Source of the DNA: Bremerella sp. TYQ1
GTDB lineage: Bacteria > Planctomycetota > Planctomycetia > Pirellulales > Pirellulaceae
Assembly (NCBI RefSeq): GCF_020150455.1
Contig: NZ_CP083740.1
Span: 6,469,001 to 6,533,000, forward strand
Reading direction: 5' to 3'
Length of the DNA stretch: 64,000 nucleotides
Part shown: positions 45,773-55,662 of the stretch, one piece after another
Layout: each line of letters starts with the position of its first letter
Numbering within the stretch: position 1 is the first letter of the stretch
The notes under the pieces: generated by a model
Database searches by the model: none
Told to the model about the DNA's origin: nothing
The model's input: only the letters and a program-made list of their open reading frames with translations
Made by a program: the position numbers and the translations under genes

Positions 45773-48697
45773 CTACCAATTCAGGGGAGCTTGCCAAGCC
45801 TGTTTCAACAGTTCGATTGGTTCGTCAAGCAGCGTTGTTTCGCCGTGCGTGACGACCAGTTCTTTATGTTCGGCGACATTTCCGATGTGGGCAAATGGTG
45901 CATCAGCCAATGCGGCTTCAAATGCGGCGGCCGAAGCTTCCGGGACTTCGCACACGAAGCGGGTATTTGACTCGCTATACAGCAGTGAGGTGGCCGATTC
46001 CGTGGCAAGTTCGTGCGGGATGTTGTCGAGCGATACGTTCGCTCCCAACCCACCGGCGAATGCCATTTCCGCTAGAGCAACTGCCAAGCCGCCTTCCGAC
46101 AAGTCGTGACAAGCTCGGATCGAGCCTGCTTGAATGGCGGCATGGATTCCGCCGAATACCTTCTTGGCCAGTTGGGTGTCGACCTTCGGAACTTGACCGC
46201 CCACTTTGTCGTTGACCAATGCCCAGTGCGAGCCGCCTAGTTCGTCCTTCGTCAGTCCGACGAGATACAAACGGTTGCCGGCCGACTTCAGGTCCATCGT
46301 GACACAAGTCGAGACGTCTTCCACTTGACCCATCGCGCTGATTAACAGCGTAGATGGAATGGCGATTGTCTTTTTGTCGCCATGTTCGTCGAAGTAGCTG
46401 AACTCGTTGTTGAGGCTGTCCTTGCCGCTGATGAACGGTGTACCGAGATCGATTGCCAGATCGCGGCAAGCAAGTGCGGCACGAACCAACGTTCCAAGCG
46501 TTTCTGGCCGGTCAGTATAGCCCCAGCAGAAGTTGTCGAGGATCGCGATCTTGGAAGGATCAGCACCGACAGCGACACAGTTTCGCAGGGCCTCGTCGAT
46601 GGCACTTGCGGCCATGTCGTAAGGATCGAAGTCGCCAAAGTGTGGATTCATGCCACAGGAAAGGACAATCCCTTTGCGGCTGTTCAAAACAGGACGGACG
46701 ACTGCGGCGTCGCTTGGACCGTCGTTCTGAATACCAACTAATGGCTTGATCACGCTGCCCCCTTGGACTTCATGATCGTATTGACGAATGATCCACTCCT
46801 TGCTGGCCACGTTGAGCGAGCTGAGGATCTTTCGCAGGTCGTCCCCCAGCGATTGGGTATCGTCCTGTTCGACGGAAAGTGGCTGCGTTGTTGGTGGGGT
46901 GAAGATGGCATCACGAACGATGGGTGGGCGACCGTCATGCAGGAATCGCATGTCGAGTTCGCCAACTTTGTTCCCTTCGTAGGTGAGCGTCAAGTTGCCT
47001 GTCGGGACGAACTTGCCCAGCACAACGGCTTCGCTTCCTTCCGAGGCGAACAGTGCTTCCAGCTCTGGCCATTTTTCTTCAGGAACTGCGAGAACCATGC
47101 GTTCCTGAGCTTCGCTGATCCAGATCTCGGTATAGCTGAGGCCTTCGTACTTGAGTGGTGCTTTCTCGAGCCAAACTTCGGCGCCGATCTCTTCGCCCAT
47201 TTCGCCGACCGCACTGGAAAAACCACCAGCTCCGCAGTCGGTCACGGCATTGTAGAGATTGCGATCTCGGGCCTCGAGCAGAACGTCGAGTACCATTTTT
47301 TCGGTGATCGCGTTACCAATTTGAACGGCACCGCCGGAGAGCGATTCGCTTTCGCTGGTGAGTTCGGCCGAACTGAACGTGGCACCATGGATACCGTCGC
47401 GGCCGGTACGTCCACCGACGGCAACGATCAAGTCGTTGGGCTTCACTTCTTTGAACGACATGTCGACAGGGATCAGGCCGACATTCCCAGCGTAAACCAA
47501 GGGATTGCCGAGATAACGCTGGTCGAAGTAAACGGCGCCATTCACCGTGGGAATGCCCATACGGTTGCCGTAGTCGCGAACACCGCTGACAACACCCTTC
47601 ATGACCCGACGCGGATGCAACACGCCTGGGGGCAAGCTGGCTGGATCGGTTTCAGGCGGAGCGAAGCAGAAGACATCGGTGTTGCAGATCGGTTTGGCAC
47701 CCATCCCGGTGCCCATGGGGTCGCGAATAACGCCACCGATCCCGGTGTTGGCACCCCCGTAAGGTTCCAACGCGCTAGGATGATTGTGCGTTTCGACTTT
47801 GAAGCAGATGTTGTATTCGTCGTTGAACGTCACGATGCCGGCGTTGTCTTTGAAAACGCTGACACACCAATCGTCGTCGCCCAGCTTCTTACGAATTTCC
47901 TGCGTGGCGGCGAAGATGGTTTCCTTCAACATATTGTCGAAGCGAAGCTCTTGCTTTTCGTCTTTGTAGGCGATCTTGCCGGCCAATGTCTTGTGGCTGC
48001 AGTGCTCGCTCCAAGTCTGTGCGACGGTTTCCAACTCGATGTCGGTTGGATCGCGACCTAGTTCCTGGAAGTACTTCTGGATCGTCTGCATTTCGACCAG
48101 CGTCAGGTAAAGCTGGCCTTCTTTGCTGAGCAGTTGCAGGTGGTCATCGTCGAGTTCGCGGATGTTGACCGTTTTCAGCTCGAACGGCTGCGATTTGCCG
48201 AACGAAAGTCGTTCCAAATCAATGGGGCCGTTGATGACTTGTTCGACCGAATCGTTCGCCAACAGCTTCGTGACAAGACGTTCGGTTTGGGCGTCGTCGA
48301 GACCGCCGATCCAGTACTTGCGGAACGTACGAACCGCTTCGGCCGGCTTCCCAAAATCGGCGATGGCGGCCTGGGTACTTTGTGCGACGGGATCCATCAC
48401 GCCTGGCTTCGGCATGACATGGATCAGTCGATCGTAGAGCGTCGAAGGAGCTTCGGCGAGGATCGCTTCGCCGGCTTGAGCCACGACCGCTTTTTCGACC
48501 ACGTTGTCGACGAGAAGCTGATCGGCCAACAGCTTGATATGATCCGCGTCGAAATCGGCTTGAACCAAAAAGCCGTGGGCCGTGGCAATTTCGAGGTGGG
48601 TGGCAATTTGCAGGTCTTCGGCGTCGGCGACAATCGATGCGGCGAGTCGGTCGACGTGTCCGGGACCGGGATAGATATCAACTTCCCACAATGTCAC
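45773..48697 (-). CDS. purL: FGAM synthase PurL with N-terminal extension
   Basis: 974-residue formylglycinamidine ribonucleotide synthase. The first 210 residues ([24 protein letters not shown]... [22 protein letters not shown]) resemble the PurS-like and linker domains of large PurL, so PurS is fused here. The synthase core follows: [58 protein letters not shown] and [20 protein letters not shown]. The glutaminase is a separate gene (purQ), giving a layout between the small PurS/Q/L and the large single-chain type. GTG start; the first 20 nt overlap tyrA. Confidence 0.94.
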   Translation of the reverse strand: MTLWEVDIYPGPGHVDRLAASIVADAEDLQIATHLEIATAHGFLVQADFDADHIKLLADQLLVDNVVEKAVVAQAGEAILAEAPSTLYDRLIHVMPKPGVMDPVAQSTQAAIADFGKPAEAVRTFRKYWIGGLDDAQTERLVTKLLANDSVEQVINGPIDLERLSFGKSQPFELKTVNIRELDDDHLQLLSKEGQLYLTLVEMQTIQKYFQELGRDPTDIELETVAQTWSEHCSHKTLAGKIAYKDEKQELRFDNMLKETIFAATQEIRKKLGDDDWCVSVFKDNAGIVTFNDEYNICFKVETHNHPSALEPYGGANTGIGGVIRDPMGTGMGAKPICNTDVFCFAPPETDPASLPPGVLHPRRVMKGVVSGVRDYGNRMGIPTVNGAVYFDQRYLGNPLVYAGNVGLIPVDMSFKEVKPNDLIVAVGGRTGRDGIHGATFSSAELTSESESLSGGAVQIGNAITEKMVLDVLLEARDRNLYNAVTDCGAGGFSSAVGEMGEEIGAEVWLEKAPLKYEGLSYTEIWISEAQERMVLAVPEEKWPELEALFASEGSEAVVLGKFVPTGNLTLTYEGNKVGELDMRFLHDGRPPIVRDAIFTPPTTQPLSVEQDDTQSLGDDLRKILSSLNVASKEWIIRQYDHEVQGGSVIKPLVGIQNDGPSDAAVVRPVLNSRKGIVLSCGMNPHFGDFDPYDMAASAIDEALRNCVAVGADPSKIAILDNFCWGYTDRPETLGTLVRAALACRDLAIDLGTPFISGKDSLNNEFSYFDEHGDKKTIAIPSTLLISAMGQVEDVSTCVTMDLKSAGNRLYLVGLTKDELGGSHWALVNDKVGGQVPKVDTQLAKKVFGGIHAAIQAGSIRACHDLSEGGLAVALAEMAFAGGLGANVSLDNIPHELATESATSLLYSESNTRFVCEVPEASAAAFEAALADAPFAHIGNVAEHKELVVTHGETTLLDEPIELLKQAWQAPLNW

Positions 48698-49538
48698 GGT
48701 GGTGCTTTCCCTGTTTTAACAGCTTGATCCAATGCTCGTCCTGACCTGCTTCCAGCGAGGTTCGGAAGGCAGTCAGCAATTTCTCAAAGTTCGCTAGCGA
48801 CTGCAAGACGTGGGCACGATTCGTGGATAGGATCTGACGCCACAATTCGATGTCGCCAGCGGCAATTCTTGTGGTATCGGCCCAACCGGTACTGGTGAAC
48901 TTAAGCATTGCTTCGGGGGTCGAACCAGCCACCAACGCCGCGATAACGTGGGGCATATGGCTGGTAGCCGCTACAACCGCGTCGTGTTCGCTGGGGCTCA
49001 TCTGATGGACTTCGCTGCCGAGCGATTCCCAAAATTTGCGGACAGTCGCTTGAGCGGTACGCTCCGTTTCGGCAACGGGGGTGACAATTGTCACACGATT
49101 TTGGAATAAATCGGCCGAAGCATGGTCGCTGCCGCTCTTATCGCTGCCGGCCATGGGGTGGCTGCCGACGAAGTAAACGTCCTTGCGACCACGGACCGAC
49201 TCACTCAAATGGAGGGTGTCCACGATCTTCTGCTTGGTACTACCAGCATCAGTAATCACCGTGCCAGGCTGGCAGAAGGGGACCAACTGTTCGACAAGTG
49301 GAATCACCGATTCGACCGGCGAGCAAACGACAATCAGGTCCGCGCCACGAATTCCGGCTTGCCAGTCAGTGGTGCCTTCGGTGATGCAACCTTGTCGCTG
49401 GGCTTTGGCGAGCTTTTCGGCGCTGCGCCCGATGCCGACCACTTTATCCGCTATCTTGCGCTTCAAGGCAGCCAGCCCAATCGAACCGCCAATGAGCCCG
49501 ACGCCGAGAATCGCGATTTGTTTGAAGTCTGAAGCCAC
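48678..49538 (-). CDS. tyrA: Prephenate dehydrogenase
   Basis: 286 residues from a GTG at 49538 (CAGG about nine nt upstream); a TTG at 49556 would add six residues. TyrA family: NAD-binding [54 protein letters not shown] with the catalytic His, and [14 protein letters not shown]. It oxidises prephenate or arogenate to give the tyrosine precursor. No ACT or chorismate mutase domain is attached. The gene overlaps purL by 20 nt, an uncommon link of aromatic amino acid and purine genes. Upstream are inverted TTTTCAGT/ACTGAAAA repeats. Confidence 0.9.
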   Translation of the reverse strand: MASDFKQIAILGVGLIGGSIGLAALKRKIADKVVGIGRSAEKLAKAQRQGCITEGTTDWQAGIRGADLIVVCSPVESVIPLVEQLVPFCQPGTVITDAGSTKQKIVDTLHLSESVRGRKDVYFVGSHPMAGSDKSGSDHASADLFQNRVTIVTPVAETERTAQATVRKFWESLGSEVHQMSPSEHDAVVAATSHMPHVIAALVAGSTPEAMLKFTSTGWADTTRIAAGDIELWRQILSTNRAHVLQSLANFEKLLTAFRTSLEAGQDEHWIKLLKQGKHHRDIVGS

Positions 49539-49606
49539 GATAGTTTGCCTGATCAATAAGGTAAGACGGGGATTATAGCAGGAGTTAGGTGAGTTTTCAG
49601 TGTTCG

Positions 49607-49692
49607 GTTTTCAGTTTTCAGTAAGATGTGGGAGTGAGATACGACAACTCAGAGGCTTGCTGAAAACTGAACTACGGAAACTGAAACGTTCT
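49607..49692. repeat. TTTTCAGT / ACTGAAAA repeats upstream of the GspF gene
   Basis: GTTTTCAGTTTTCAGT at about 49607-49621 is mirrored by CTGAAAACTGAACT (49662-49675) and ACTGAAAC (49681-49688). The repeats can form a long hairpin between the divergent tyrA and GspF genes. Possibly a dispersed intergenic repeat or a regulatory structure. Confidence 0.5.
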
Positions 49693-49695
49693 TCC

Positions 49696-50757
49696 ATGCT
49701 TTTTTCACCACGAATCCGTACCGATCACCTTGTCCAGTTATGCCGCCGCGTTGGCAATCAGCTTCAAGCTGGTGTCGACATTCGTCGCGTTTGGCTACGT
49801 GAAGCAGAGAGAGCTTTTGGGTATCAAAAGCATATGATGGTTGAGATATCCGATTTTTTGAATCGGGGCGGTTCGTTGCCTGATGCGGTCAATCGAACCG
49901 GAGAGTATTTTCCAAAGCTATTTCGGCAGATGGTTGAACTTGGGGATGCGACGGGACATATCGATCGAGTGTTTCTCGAATTAGCTGATCAATACGAACA
50001 TCAGATTCAACTGAGACGTTCGTTTCGTTCCGTAATTGCCTGGCCAACGATTCAGTTGGTTTTGGCTATTTTGATCGTCGGTGGTTTGATCTATATCATG
50101 GGCTGGGTGTCGAAAGGCACCGGCAGCAAGATCGATCCGCTTGGATTCGGCTTGGTCGGAACTCAAGGAGCGATAGAGTATTTTGCTATCGTTGGGATGA
50201 TTGTCTTTTCTGGATTTATCTTGTACTTGATGTGGTCGCGAGGAAAGTTTGCAGTTCTGCAACTCGATCGCTTGGTTATGAATATTCCCTGGATAGGTAC
50301 CCCTATTCGGACTCTCTGTTTGTCTAGGATGGCATGGGCGTTGGCTTTGACATTGAAAGGTGGAATGGAGATTCGACAGGCGATGCGACTTTCGATTGAC
50401 GCAACAAGAAGCCAATACTATCGACAATTCAGTGATACGATTGACCGCGACTTGATTGCTGGCGAAGAAGTTCATGATGCTCTCCGGCGGACACGCATCT
50501 TCCCACCTGACTTTCTGGACGTTGTCGAAACCGGAGAAATTGGCGGAACGCTGGCCGAGTCGCTTGATGTACTCTCGGTGCAGTATCAGCAGAAGGCACG
50601 TGATGCATTGAATACGCTGGCTAATATTGCAGGCGTCATCATTTGGATGATGATTATAGGCTTGATAGTCGCCGTGATATTTAAATTGTTTTTTGCGGTT
50701 ATTCTGGGACCCTACTACGAAGCACTTGAAAACCCGCTTGGTGATCCACGCCGCTAA
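49696..50757 (+). CDS. Type II secretion system F family protein
   Basis: 353 residues from the ATG at 49696; the same frame upstream runs through repeat DNA and is not used. Two T2SSF (GspF/PilC) domains: first with QAGVDIRRVWLREAE and LGDATGHIDRVFLELADQYE, second with MAWALALTLKGGMEIRQAM and VVETGEIGGTLAESLDVLSVQY. Three transmembrane helices, around 125-145, 175-195 and 320-345. Such proteins are the inner-membrane platform of type II secretion or type IV pili. No gspE, gspD or pilus gene is nearby, so it is an orphan copy whose partners must lie elsewhere. Codon use seems more A/T-rich than its neighbours. Confidence 0.87.
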   Translation: MLFSPRIRTDHLVQLCRRVGNQLQAGVDIRRVWLREAERAFGYQKHMMVEISDFLNRGGSLPDAVNRTGEYFPKLFRQMVELGDATGHIDRVFLELADQYEHQIQLRRSFRSVIAWPTIQLVLAILIVGGLIYIMGWVSKGTGSKIDPLGFGLVGTQGAIEYFAIVGMIVFSGFILYLMWSRGKFAVLQLDRLVMNIPWIGTPIRTLCLSRMAWALALTLKGGMEIRQAMRLSIDATRSQYYRQFSDTIDRDLIAGEEVHDALRRTRIFPPDFLDVVETGEIGGTLAESLDVLSVQYQQKARDALNTLANIAGVIIWMMIIGLIVAVIFKLFFAVILGPYYEALENPLGDPRR

Positions 50758-50764
50758 GCCAGTC

Positions 50765-50798
50765 AAAAAAAACAGCGGCCACTCGAAAGTGACCGCTG
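50765..50798 (-). terminator. Terminator after flotillin gene
   Basis: CAGCGG-T-CACT / AGTG-G-CCGCTG stem with a 4-nt loop; on the minus strand followed by TTTTTTTT. Confidence 0.85.
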
Positions 50799-50828
50799 CA
50801 TGAGTTCGCTCGGAATCTTCTACCAAGT

Positions 50829-52553
50829 TTAGTTCGCTGAAGGTTCCTGTTCGCTTGGCTTGCTTTGTCCATTGGCCAGCGACTCGGGATCTTCGGTGTA
50901 GCGGACGAGAGCTTCGGGCAGTTCGATGCCGCCGATGTCTTTCATGACTTGCATCATGGGTGGCAACGTTTTGGCCATACCGCTGAGCCAGTCGGCAGTG
51001 TTCGAGCGGCCGTTTTGACCGCCACCTTCCCAGACGACGACCTTGTCGAACTTGATGTTCGAGATCGCCTTGGCACTGCTTTCGGCCAGCGTGTCGAGGT
51101 GTTCCAGCAGCATCAGTTGGAACGCTTCCTTGCTGCTACCGCACGCTTCGACGATGGCTTTCAAACCTTCACCCTTCTTGGCCAGCTTTTCGTACTCACC
51201 ACGGGCCTCGGCTTCCAGTTTGGCGTAAATCGCGTCGGCTTCGGCCTGGGCGAGAATACGACGTTTGGCAGCTTCGGCAGCCGATTCGACTTCGATCTTC
51301 GCTTTTTCGGCTTTCGCAGGAGCTTCAAGCAATGCACGCTTTTCAGCTTCCACGCGTTCAGCTTCGGCCAATGCCGCTTTGGCGAGGGCTTTGTTTTCCG
51401 CTTCCTGAACGGCACCTTCCGCTTCGCGTCGACGGATTTCACCACGTTCGTACGCTTCGGCTCGCTTGATGGCCAGCTCGGCTTTCGAGGCAGCGACTTT
51501 CGCTTCCGAAATGTTTTCCCCTTCGATGGCGGTCGCATCGGCTTCGGCGATCTTGATACGCTTTTCGCGTTCGGCGTCTTTCACCGCGGCTTCGCGTTCA
51601 AACTCGGCGTTGCGCTCACCGATGATCGCCGCTGCGTCGGCGTCGGCAATACGGATACGCTTTTCACGCTCGGCATCTTTCACCTTCGCTTCACGTTCGT
51701 ATTCGGCGGCACGTTCACCGACGGTTTGCTCCTTTTCAAGTTCCGCGATGCGGATGGCTTGTTCCCGTTCCGCTTCACGGGTACCGATCATTCGGGCCTT
51801 GGTCGCGTTGGCGACTTCCACTTCTCGGTCGCGTTGGGCTGAGGCAACACGAATTTCACCCATCTTTTCGTTGTCGGCGACGTCACCGCGGGCTTGTTGA
51901 ATGGCGAGCGAGGCGGCCTTCTGACCGATGGCGTCGATATAGCCAGACTCGTCGGTGATGTCGGTGATGTTCACGTTGATCAGGACGAGACCGATCTTGT
52001 TGAGTTCTGGTTCAAGCGAACGCTGAATGTGTTCGAGGAACGTGTCGCGGTCGCGGTTGATTTCTTCAATCCGCATCGAGGCGATCACTTGACGTAGCTG
52101 ACCGAAAATCAGTTCTTCTGCTTGCTTGCGAATCTCGTTCGTAGTGAGACCCAGCAAACGAACAGCGGCGTTGTCCATCACGCCTGGCATCGTACCGATG
52201 GCGACGGTGAAGCAACTCGGCACGTTCACACGGATGTTTTCCGAAGAAAGAGCACCACGCAGCGGGATTTCAATTTGAATCGGTTCCAGGCTCAAGTACG
52301 CATAGTCTTGGATCAACGGAATGACAAACTTGGCGCCACCGTGAACCGTTTGAGCCGATTTGCCGCCGCCAGTGCGACCATAGACGACCAGCACGCGGTT
52401 ACTAGGGCAGCGTTTGTATTGGCTTTGCAGCAGGATTAAAAACCCGAAGAAAGCCATCACGACCATGATGACAATGATGGAGACGATGCCCCAGAAGCCG
52501 CTGAAGAATTCCAGCAGGCCACCTTCCTGGGCAAGTAACAATACGTTTTCCAT
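50829..52553 (-). CDS. Flotillin-like SPFH protein
   Basis: 574-residue flotillin homologue. N-terminal transmembrane helix (about 20-44, IVSIIVIMVVMAFFGFLILL), SPFH/PHB domain (about 50-230), then a long coiled-coil rich in Ala, Glu, Lys and Arg (about 230-470) containing internal repeats of EREAxVKDAEREKRIxIAxADAxAI. The C-terminus carries the flotillin oligomerisation region (FQLMLLEHLDTLAESSAKAISNIKFDKVVVWEGGG). Flotillins scaffold ordered membrane domains. Upstream on the same strand is an NfeD/YuaF-like membrane protein, the pairing known from Bacillus yuaF-yuaG. A strong terminator closes the unit. Confidence 0.92.
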   Translation of the reverse strand: MENVLLLAQEGGLLEFFSGFWGIVSIIVIMVVMAFFGFLILLQSQYKRCPSNRVLVVYGRTGGGKSAQTVHGGAKFVIPLIQDYAYLSLEPIQIEIPLRGALSSENIRVNVPSCFTVAIGTMPGVMDNAAVRLLGLTTNEIRKQAEELIFGQLRQVIASMRIEEINRDRDTFLEHIQRSLEPELNKIGLVLINVNITDITDESGYIDAIGQKAASLAIQQARGDVADNEKMGEIRVASAQRDREVEVANATKARMIGTREAEREQAIRIAELEKEQTVGERAAEYEREAKVKDAEREKRIRIADADAAAIIGERNAEFEREAAVKDAEREKRIKIAEADATAIEGENISEAKVAASKAELAIKRAEAYERGEIRRREAEGAVQEAENKALAKAALAEAERVEAEKRALLEAPAKAEKAKIEVESAAEAAKRRILAQAEADAIYAKLEAEARGEYEKLAKKGEGLKAIVEACGSSKEAFQLMLLEHLDTLAESSAKAISNIKFDKVVVWEGGGQNGRSNTADWLSGMAKTLPPMMQVMKDIGGIELPEALVRYTEDPESLANGQSKPSEQEPSAN

Positions 52554-52673
52554 GAGCGGGGTTCCTCAGTGTCGACAATCAGTGCCGGCGCAGTCCGCGC
52601 GCAGCGGCAACTAGGCATATGTAGGTTACGAACTACCCATCCAGGGGCAGCGATTGAGAGACGAGCCGATTTT

Positions 52674-53309
52674 TTAGTGGGCTTGTGCCGTTTGTTCCGG
52701 TTCTGCGGAATCTGGCTGAACATCGACTTGTGTCGAAAGCGGGACGACCAGGACGATCGTCGGGCTGATGACTTCGGTGACTTGAACCGGCGTACCGGTC
52801 GTTAGCTTTTCGTCCGCTGACGTCTGGGCCGCGAATTCGACAAGCTGATCTTGGACTCGCAGTTGAATCTTGCCCACGCCTTCTTTGTTCGCAGGAATGG
52901 GAATGTATACGGTGCCATGTTCGCCGACCGTGTTTCGGATACGGACGGTTCCGTCTTGGGCCAACTTCATCATCAGTTGCATCATCCAGTGCACACCGTA
53001 CATGGCGGCAAGACCAAAGATGACGGCAATGGTGAAGGAGACCGGTTCGTTCAAGTCGGCCGACAAACATGCGAGCCCAGAGAGGCCGAAGAATGTCAGG
53101 GCCGTGACGATGGTCTTAAACGAAAGAACACCGAACAAAGCGGTCGAGCCGTGCGAATCGCCTCCGATGTCGTCCGGAATGTCGTCGGGTATTTCGTCAG
53201 GAAAGTCTGTCCCTTCCAGGCCAATACCTACGACCGCCAGCAGAAACTGGAGGACGAACACCGTTCCAGCCACAACAGCACAGCCGAGAAACACCCAGTA
53301 CAAGGACAT
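52674..53309 (-). CDS. NfeD/YuaF-like membrane protein
   Basis: 211-residue protein with transmembrane segments near 5-28, 62-85 and 90-112, a periplasmic or cytosolic loop rich in Asp-Ile-Pro-Asp repeats (DFPDEIPDDIPDDIGGD), and a C-terminal OB-fold-like domain (about 118-195, GEHGTVYIPIPANKEGVGKIQLRVQDQLVEFAAQTSADEKLTTGTPVQVTEV) typical of NfeD-type flotillin partners. It precedes the flotillin gene by 120 bp on the same strand. Role: probably anchors or regulates the flotillin assembly. Confidence 0.82.
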   Translation of the reverse strand: MSLYWVFLGCAVVAGTVFVLQFLLAVVGIGLEGTDFPDEIPDDIPDDIGGDSHGSTALFGVLSFKTIVTALTFFGLSGLACLSADLNEPVSFTIAVIFGLAAMYGVHWMMQLMMKLAQDGTVRIRNTVGEHGTVYIPIPANKEGVGKIQLRVQDQLVEFAAQTSADEKLTTGTPVQVTEVISPTIVLVVPLSTQVDVQPDSAEPEQTAQAH

Positions 53310-53506
53310 CAGACCGACCTTTCACAAAGACGAGCAAACCGAAGTAGCGTTTTCACCCGGGTATTCGTCCATTTTGCGGGAATCTTGAAGGCAAAACCGG
53401 AAATCCGCGAGAGAAGCGACGCTGCCCGTAGTTTGGGGTATGGGACTTGGGGCGTCAAATGGAATTGGCCAGGAGAGGGGCATTAAGTTGTTGCAGGGGC
53501 AATACT

Positions 53507-54097
53507 TTACGCTTCGGTTGTCATTTCCTTCTCTGGATCAACATAATCCATCGTCCCTTGGGGAATGGGGATATCCTTGGGCATGTCGTAAAAATGTTGA
53601 CGGATGACTCGCCTCGGCTGCTCCCAGTTGCCGCTCATATCGACATACTTCCATGCCGAATCAGAAGTTCGCTTATGACCGAGAAGAAAGCCGGTAAATC
53701 GTGATTTACCAAAACCGTACGAGACCACCATGGATGTCGGAATGATTACATAGTCATCGTCTCTGGATTGATAGAAGAGAGGTGTTTCCGAGATGAAAAA
53801 ATGCTCAATCGAAACGTCCTCTGAATCGAACTGCTCGATGATTTCATCGAAGCGATTTTCATAGGCTGCGGGTGCTCCCTCAGAGACACGAACCCGGCGA
53901 TGCAGAAATTCCCGAACGTGCTCGAAATCATGCGTCTTATATGCTTGCGAAATCTGCTCAAAGTCGTCACGGACTTTAGTGGATTCGACCTCAAGCCATT
54001 TCTCATCCGTTACGCGGCTTGAAATCCTTATCGAGCCCCAACTGAAGAAGATCAGAGTGGCTAGAAGCAGAAACAGACCTGCATAATATTTTTTCAT
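53507..54097 (-). CDS. Membrane-anchored NTF2-like protein, unknown function
   Basis: 196-residue protein with an N-terminal signal anchor (MKKYYAGLFLLLATLIFFSWG). The rest resembles an NTF2/SnoaL-like cone fold by its pattern: a helix FEQISQAYKTHDFEHVREFLHRRV, then strands IEHFFISETPLFYQ, YVIIPTSMVVSYG and WKYVDMSGNWEQP. No catalytic residues can be assigned. GAATG-type leader without a strong ribosome site. It lies alone between the NfeD and LarA-type genes, and its codon use looks less GC-biased than in the neighbouring housekeeping genes. Confidence 0.65.
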   Translation of the reverse strand: MKKYYAGLFLLLATLIFFSWGSIRISSRVTDEKWLEVESTKVRDDFEQISQAYKTHDFEHVREFLHRRVRVSEGAPAAYENRFDEIIEQFDSEDVSIEHFFISETPLFYQSRDDDYVIIPTSMVVSYGFGKSRFTGFLLGHKRTSDSAWKYVDMSGNWEQPRRVIRQHFYDMPKDIPIPQGTMDYVDPEKEMTTEA

Positions 54098-54152
54098 TCC
54101 GCCTCTGGCTAATACGGATGAATTACGTGCGTTGAGCCACTATTGTTGTCAT

Positions 54153-54184
54153 TAAAAAATGCCTGAGACAACATCTCAGGCATT
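54153..54184 (-). terminator. Terminator after LarA-family gene
   Basis: AATGCCTGAG / CTCAGGCATT, 10-bp stem and 7-nt loop, followed on the minus strand by TTTTAATG. Confidence 0.85.
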
Positions 54185-54217
54185 CTTCTGTAAACAGTTT
54201 TTCAGTCGCGGAAGCTA

Positions 54218-55528
54218 CTAAACCTCAGCAAACCCTGTCTTGCGGTTGTACAGCTTTTCTTTCGTGCTCCACAAACCGGCCGAAGGTGTCGCGATGAAGA
54301 AGATTTCTTCGCCGTCAGGCATCGTGTTGAAGCCTTCTTTCATGGTTTCGATTGGGTAGCGTTTCAGCGTTTCGTCGTAGTCCGCATAGGCGAAGTGAAC
54401 CTGTTCGACTTCTTCCTGGTTCAAGTGGCCTGGTGCGTAACGAATGGTGAAGCGGCCCTCCGAAGTGCCATGCATCAGGTGAGCCGTGCCATGGGCCAGA
54501 TCCTGCATGTCGTCGTTCTCTTTGTAGAGTTCGAGGATTTTTGGCGTCGGCTGATAGCCATACTTCCGAATCAGCGCATCAACGTCAGGCTGTTCACCAA
54601 AACGTTTGAGGCCTGGGGCGATCACCAACAGTTCGCCGCCGTCGGCGATTGCCATTCGGGTGCGGTACACGCTTTTGTTCGCGACCCAAGTGCTGAAGAA
54701 CTCGTCTCCTTGCATGACGCAGACGATCTTTTTGACGGGCTCGTCAAACACGGTAATGTTCTCGGCACGCGACTGCTTCGCAGCGTTCAAGTAGGTGTCC
54801 AAATCGTCACCGATGTGAACGCCGGTGTGCACAAGTTCGCCTTCTTCATTACGCGACAGAACGACTTGAACGTAGAAGTCTGGCAAGTGACCGAGCATCT
54901 CGTCTTCGGCTTTATTGAAGACGGCGCGAACAGGAGTGATCAGATTGCCGAGGTTATTCTCGATCCCGCAGCTGGCCGCCATCATGTGCGAAGTGCAAAT
55001 AAGGTCCTTGCCGGCAAGACCGATGAAATAGTTCTTGTTGTGATTGGCAAAGCCGAGCACCTCGTGGGGAACGACGTGACCGATATTGATGATCAGATCC
55101 CATTGTTCTTCCATGAGCATTTTGTTGAGCCAAATCGGAATGGCCCAATCGGCGGCCCCTTCGCTGATTTCTTTGACGAAGTCAGCCGAGATCTCACCCA
55201 CTTTCACGCATCCATCACGCCAATCGTGGGCGTGGATGATTTCGTTCGGGATGTTGCCGAACATCTGCTTGTTCTGCTCAGGCGTATGCGGTTCATGCTG
55301 TCCGAGCGTGGGAATGACGTGGATTTCCGCTTCGTCTTTGAGCTTCTCCCAGAAGTACTCTGTGATCCAGCCTGAGCCGGAATGCATGCGTGTGATGTCG
55401 GGAGGAAGTAGGAGAACTCGCTTAGGAGTGCCGCAAATCCGCTGGCGAGCTTCTTCGATGGCTCGGTCGAGAATGGCAAGCAACTCTGGCTTTTTGATTT
55501 CTTTTGCGGTCTCGGAAATCCAAGGCAT
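54218..55528 (-). CDS. LarA-family (DUF2088) nickel-pincer racemase/epimerase homologue
   Basis: 436-residue protein of the lactate racemase LarA family. Seen: LLLPPDITRMHSG (family PDxTR motif), the TLGQHEPHTPEQN motif where LarA has GTHR, and NIGHVVPHEVLGFANHNKNYFIGLAGKD, aligned with the EPHFFAGFSGGRK region that carries the Lys covalently bound to the nickel pincer cofactor; here the nearest Lys is in NHNK. Metal His residues are plausible. Homologues act on various 2-hydroxy acids. The cofactor-making larB, larC and larE are not in the window. Substrate unknown. Followed by a strong terminator. Confidence 0.82.
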   Translation of the reverse strand: MPWISETAKEIKKPELLAILDRAIEEARQRICGTPKRVLLLPPDITRMHSGSGWITEYFWEKLKDEAEIHVIPTLGQHEPHTPEQNKQMFGNIPNEIIHAHDWRDGCVKVGEISADFVKEISEGAADWAIPIWLNKMLMEEQWDLIINIGHVVPHEVLGFANHNKNYFIGLAGKDLICTSHMMAASCGIENNLGNLITPVRAVFNKAEDEMLGHLPDFYVQVVLSRNEEGELVHTGVHIGDDLDTYLNAAKQSRAENITVFDEPVKKIVCVMQGDEFFSTWVANKSVYRTRMAIADGGELLVIAPGLKRFGEQPDVDALIRKYGYQPTPKILELYKENDDMQDLAHGTAHLMHGTSEGRFTIRYAPGHLNQEEVEQVHFAYADYDETLKRYPIETMKEGFNTMPDGEEIFFIATPSAGLWSTKEKLYNRKTGFAEV

Positions 55529-55578
55529 GGGTAGGGCAATCCAATTTGAGGGTTAACTGAGCGAGAAGCTTCCGATCG

Positions 55579-55607
55579 GTCTCTCGCTCTGGAAGCGAGC
55601 GAGAGAC
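55579..55607. repeat. Perfect hairpin between pepA and the LarA-family gene
   Basis: 11-bp inverted repeat GTCTCTCGCTC / GAGCGAGAGAC with a 7-nt loop in the 134-bp gap downstream of pepA. No T-run follows on the minus strand, so it is only a weak terminator candidate. Confidence 0.6.
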
Positions 55608-55662
55608 ATAGGAACTCGGGCATGCCTAGAACGAGGACATAGAACCCGACGGGTATTATTTT

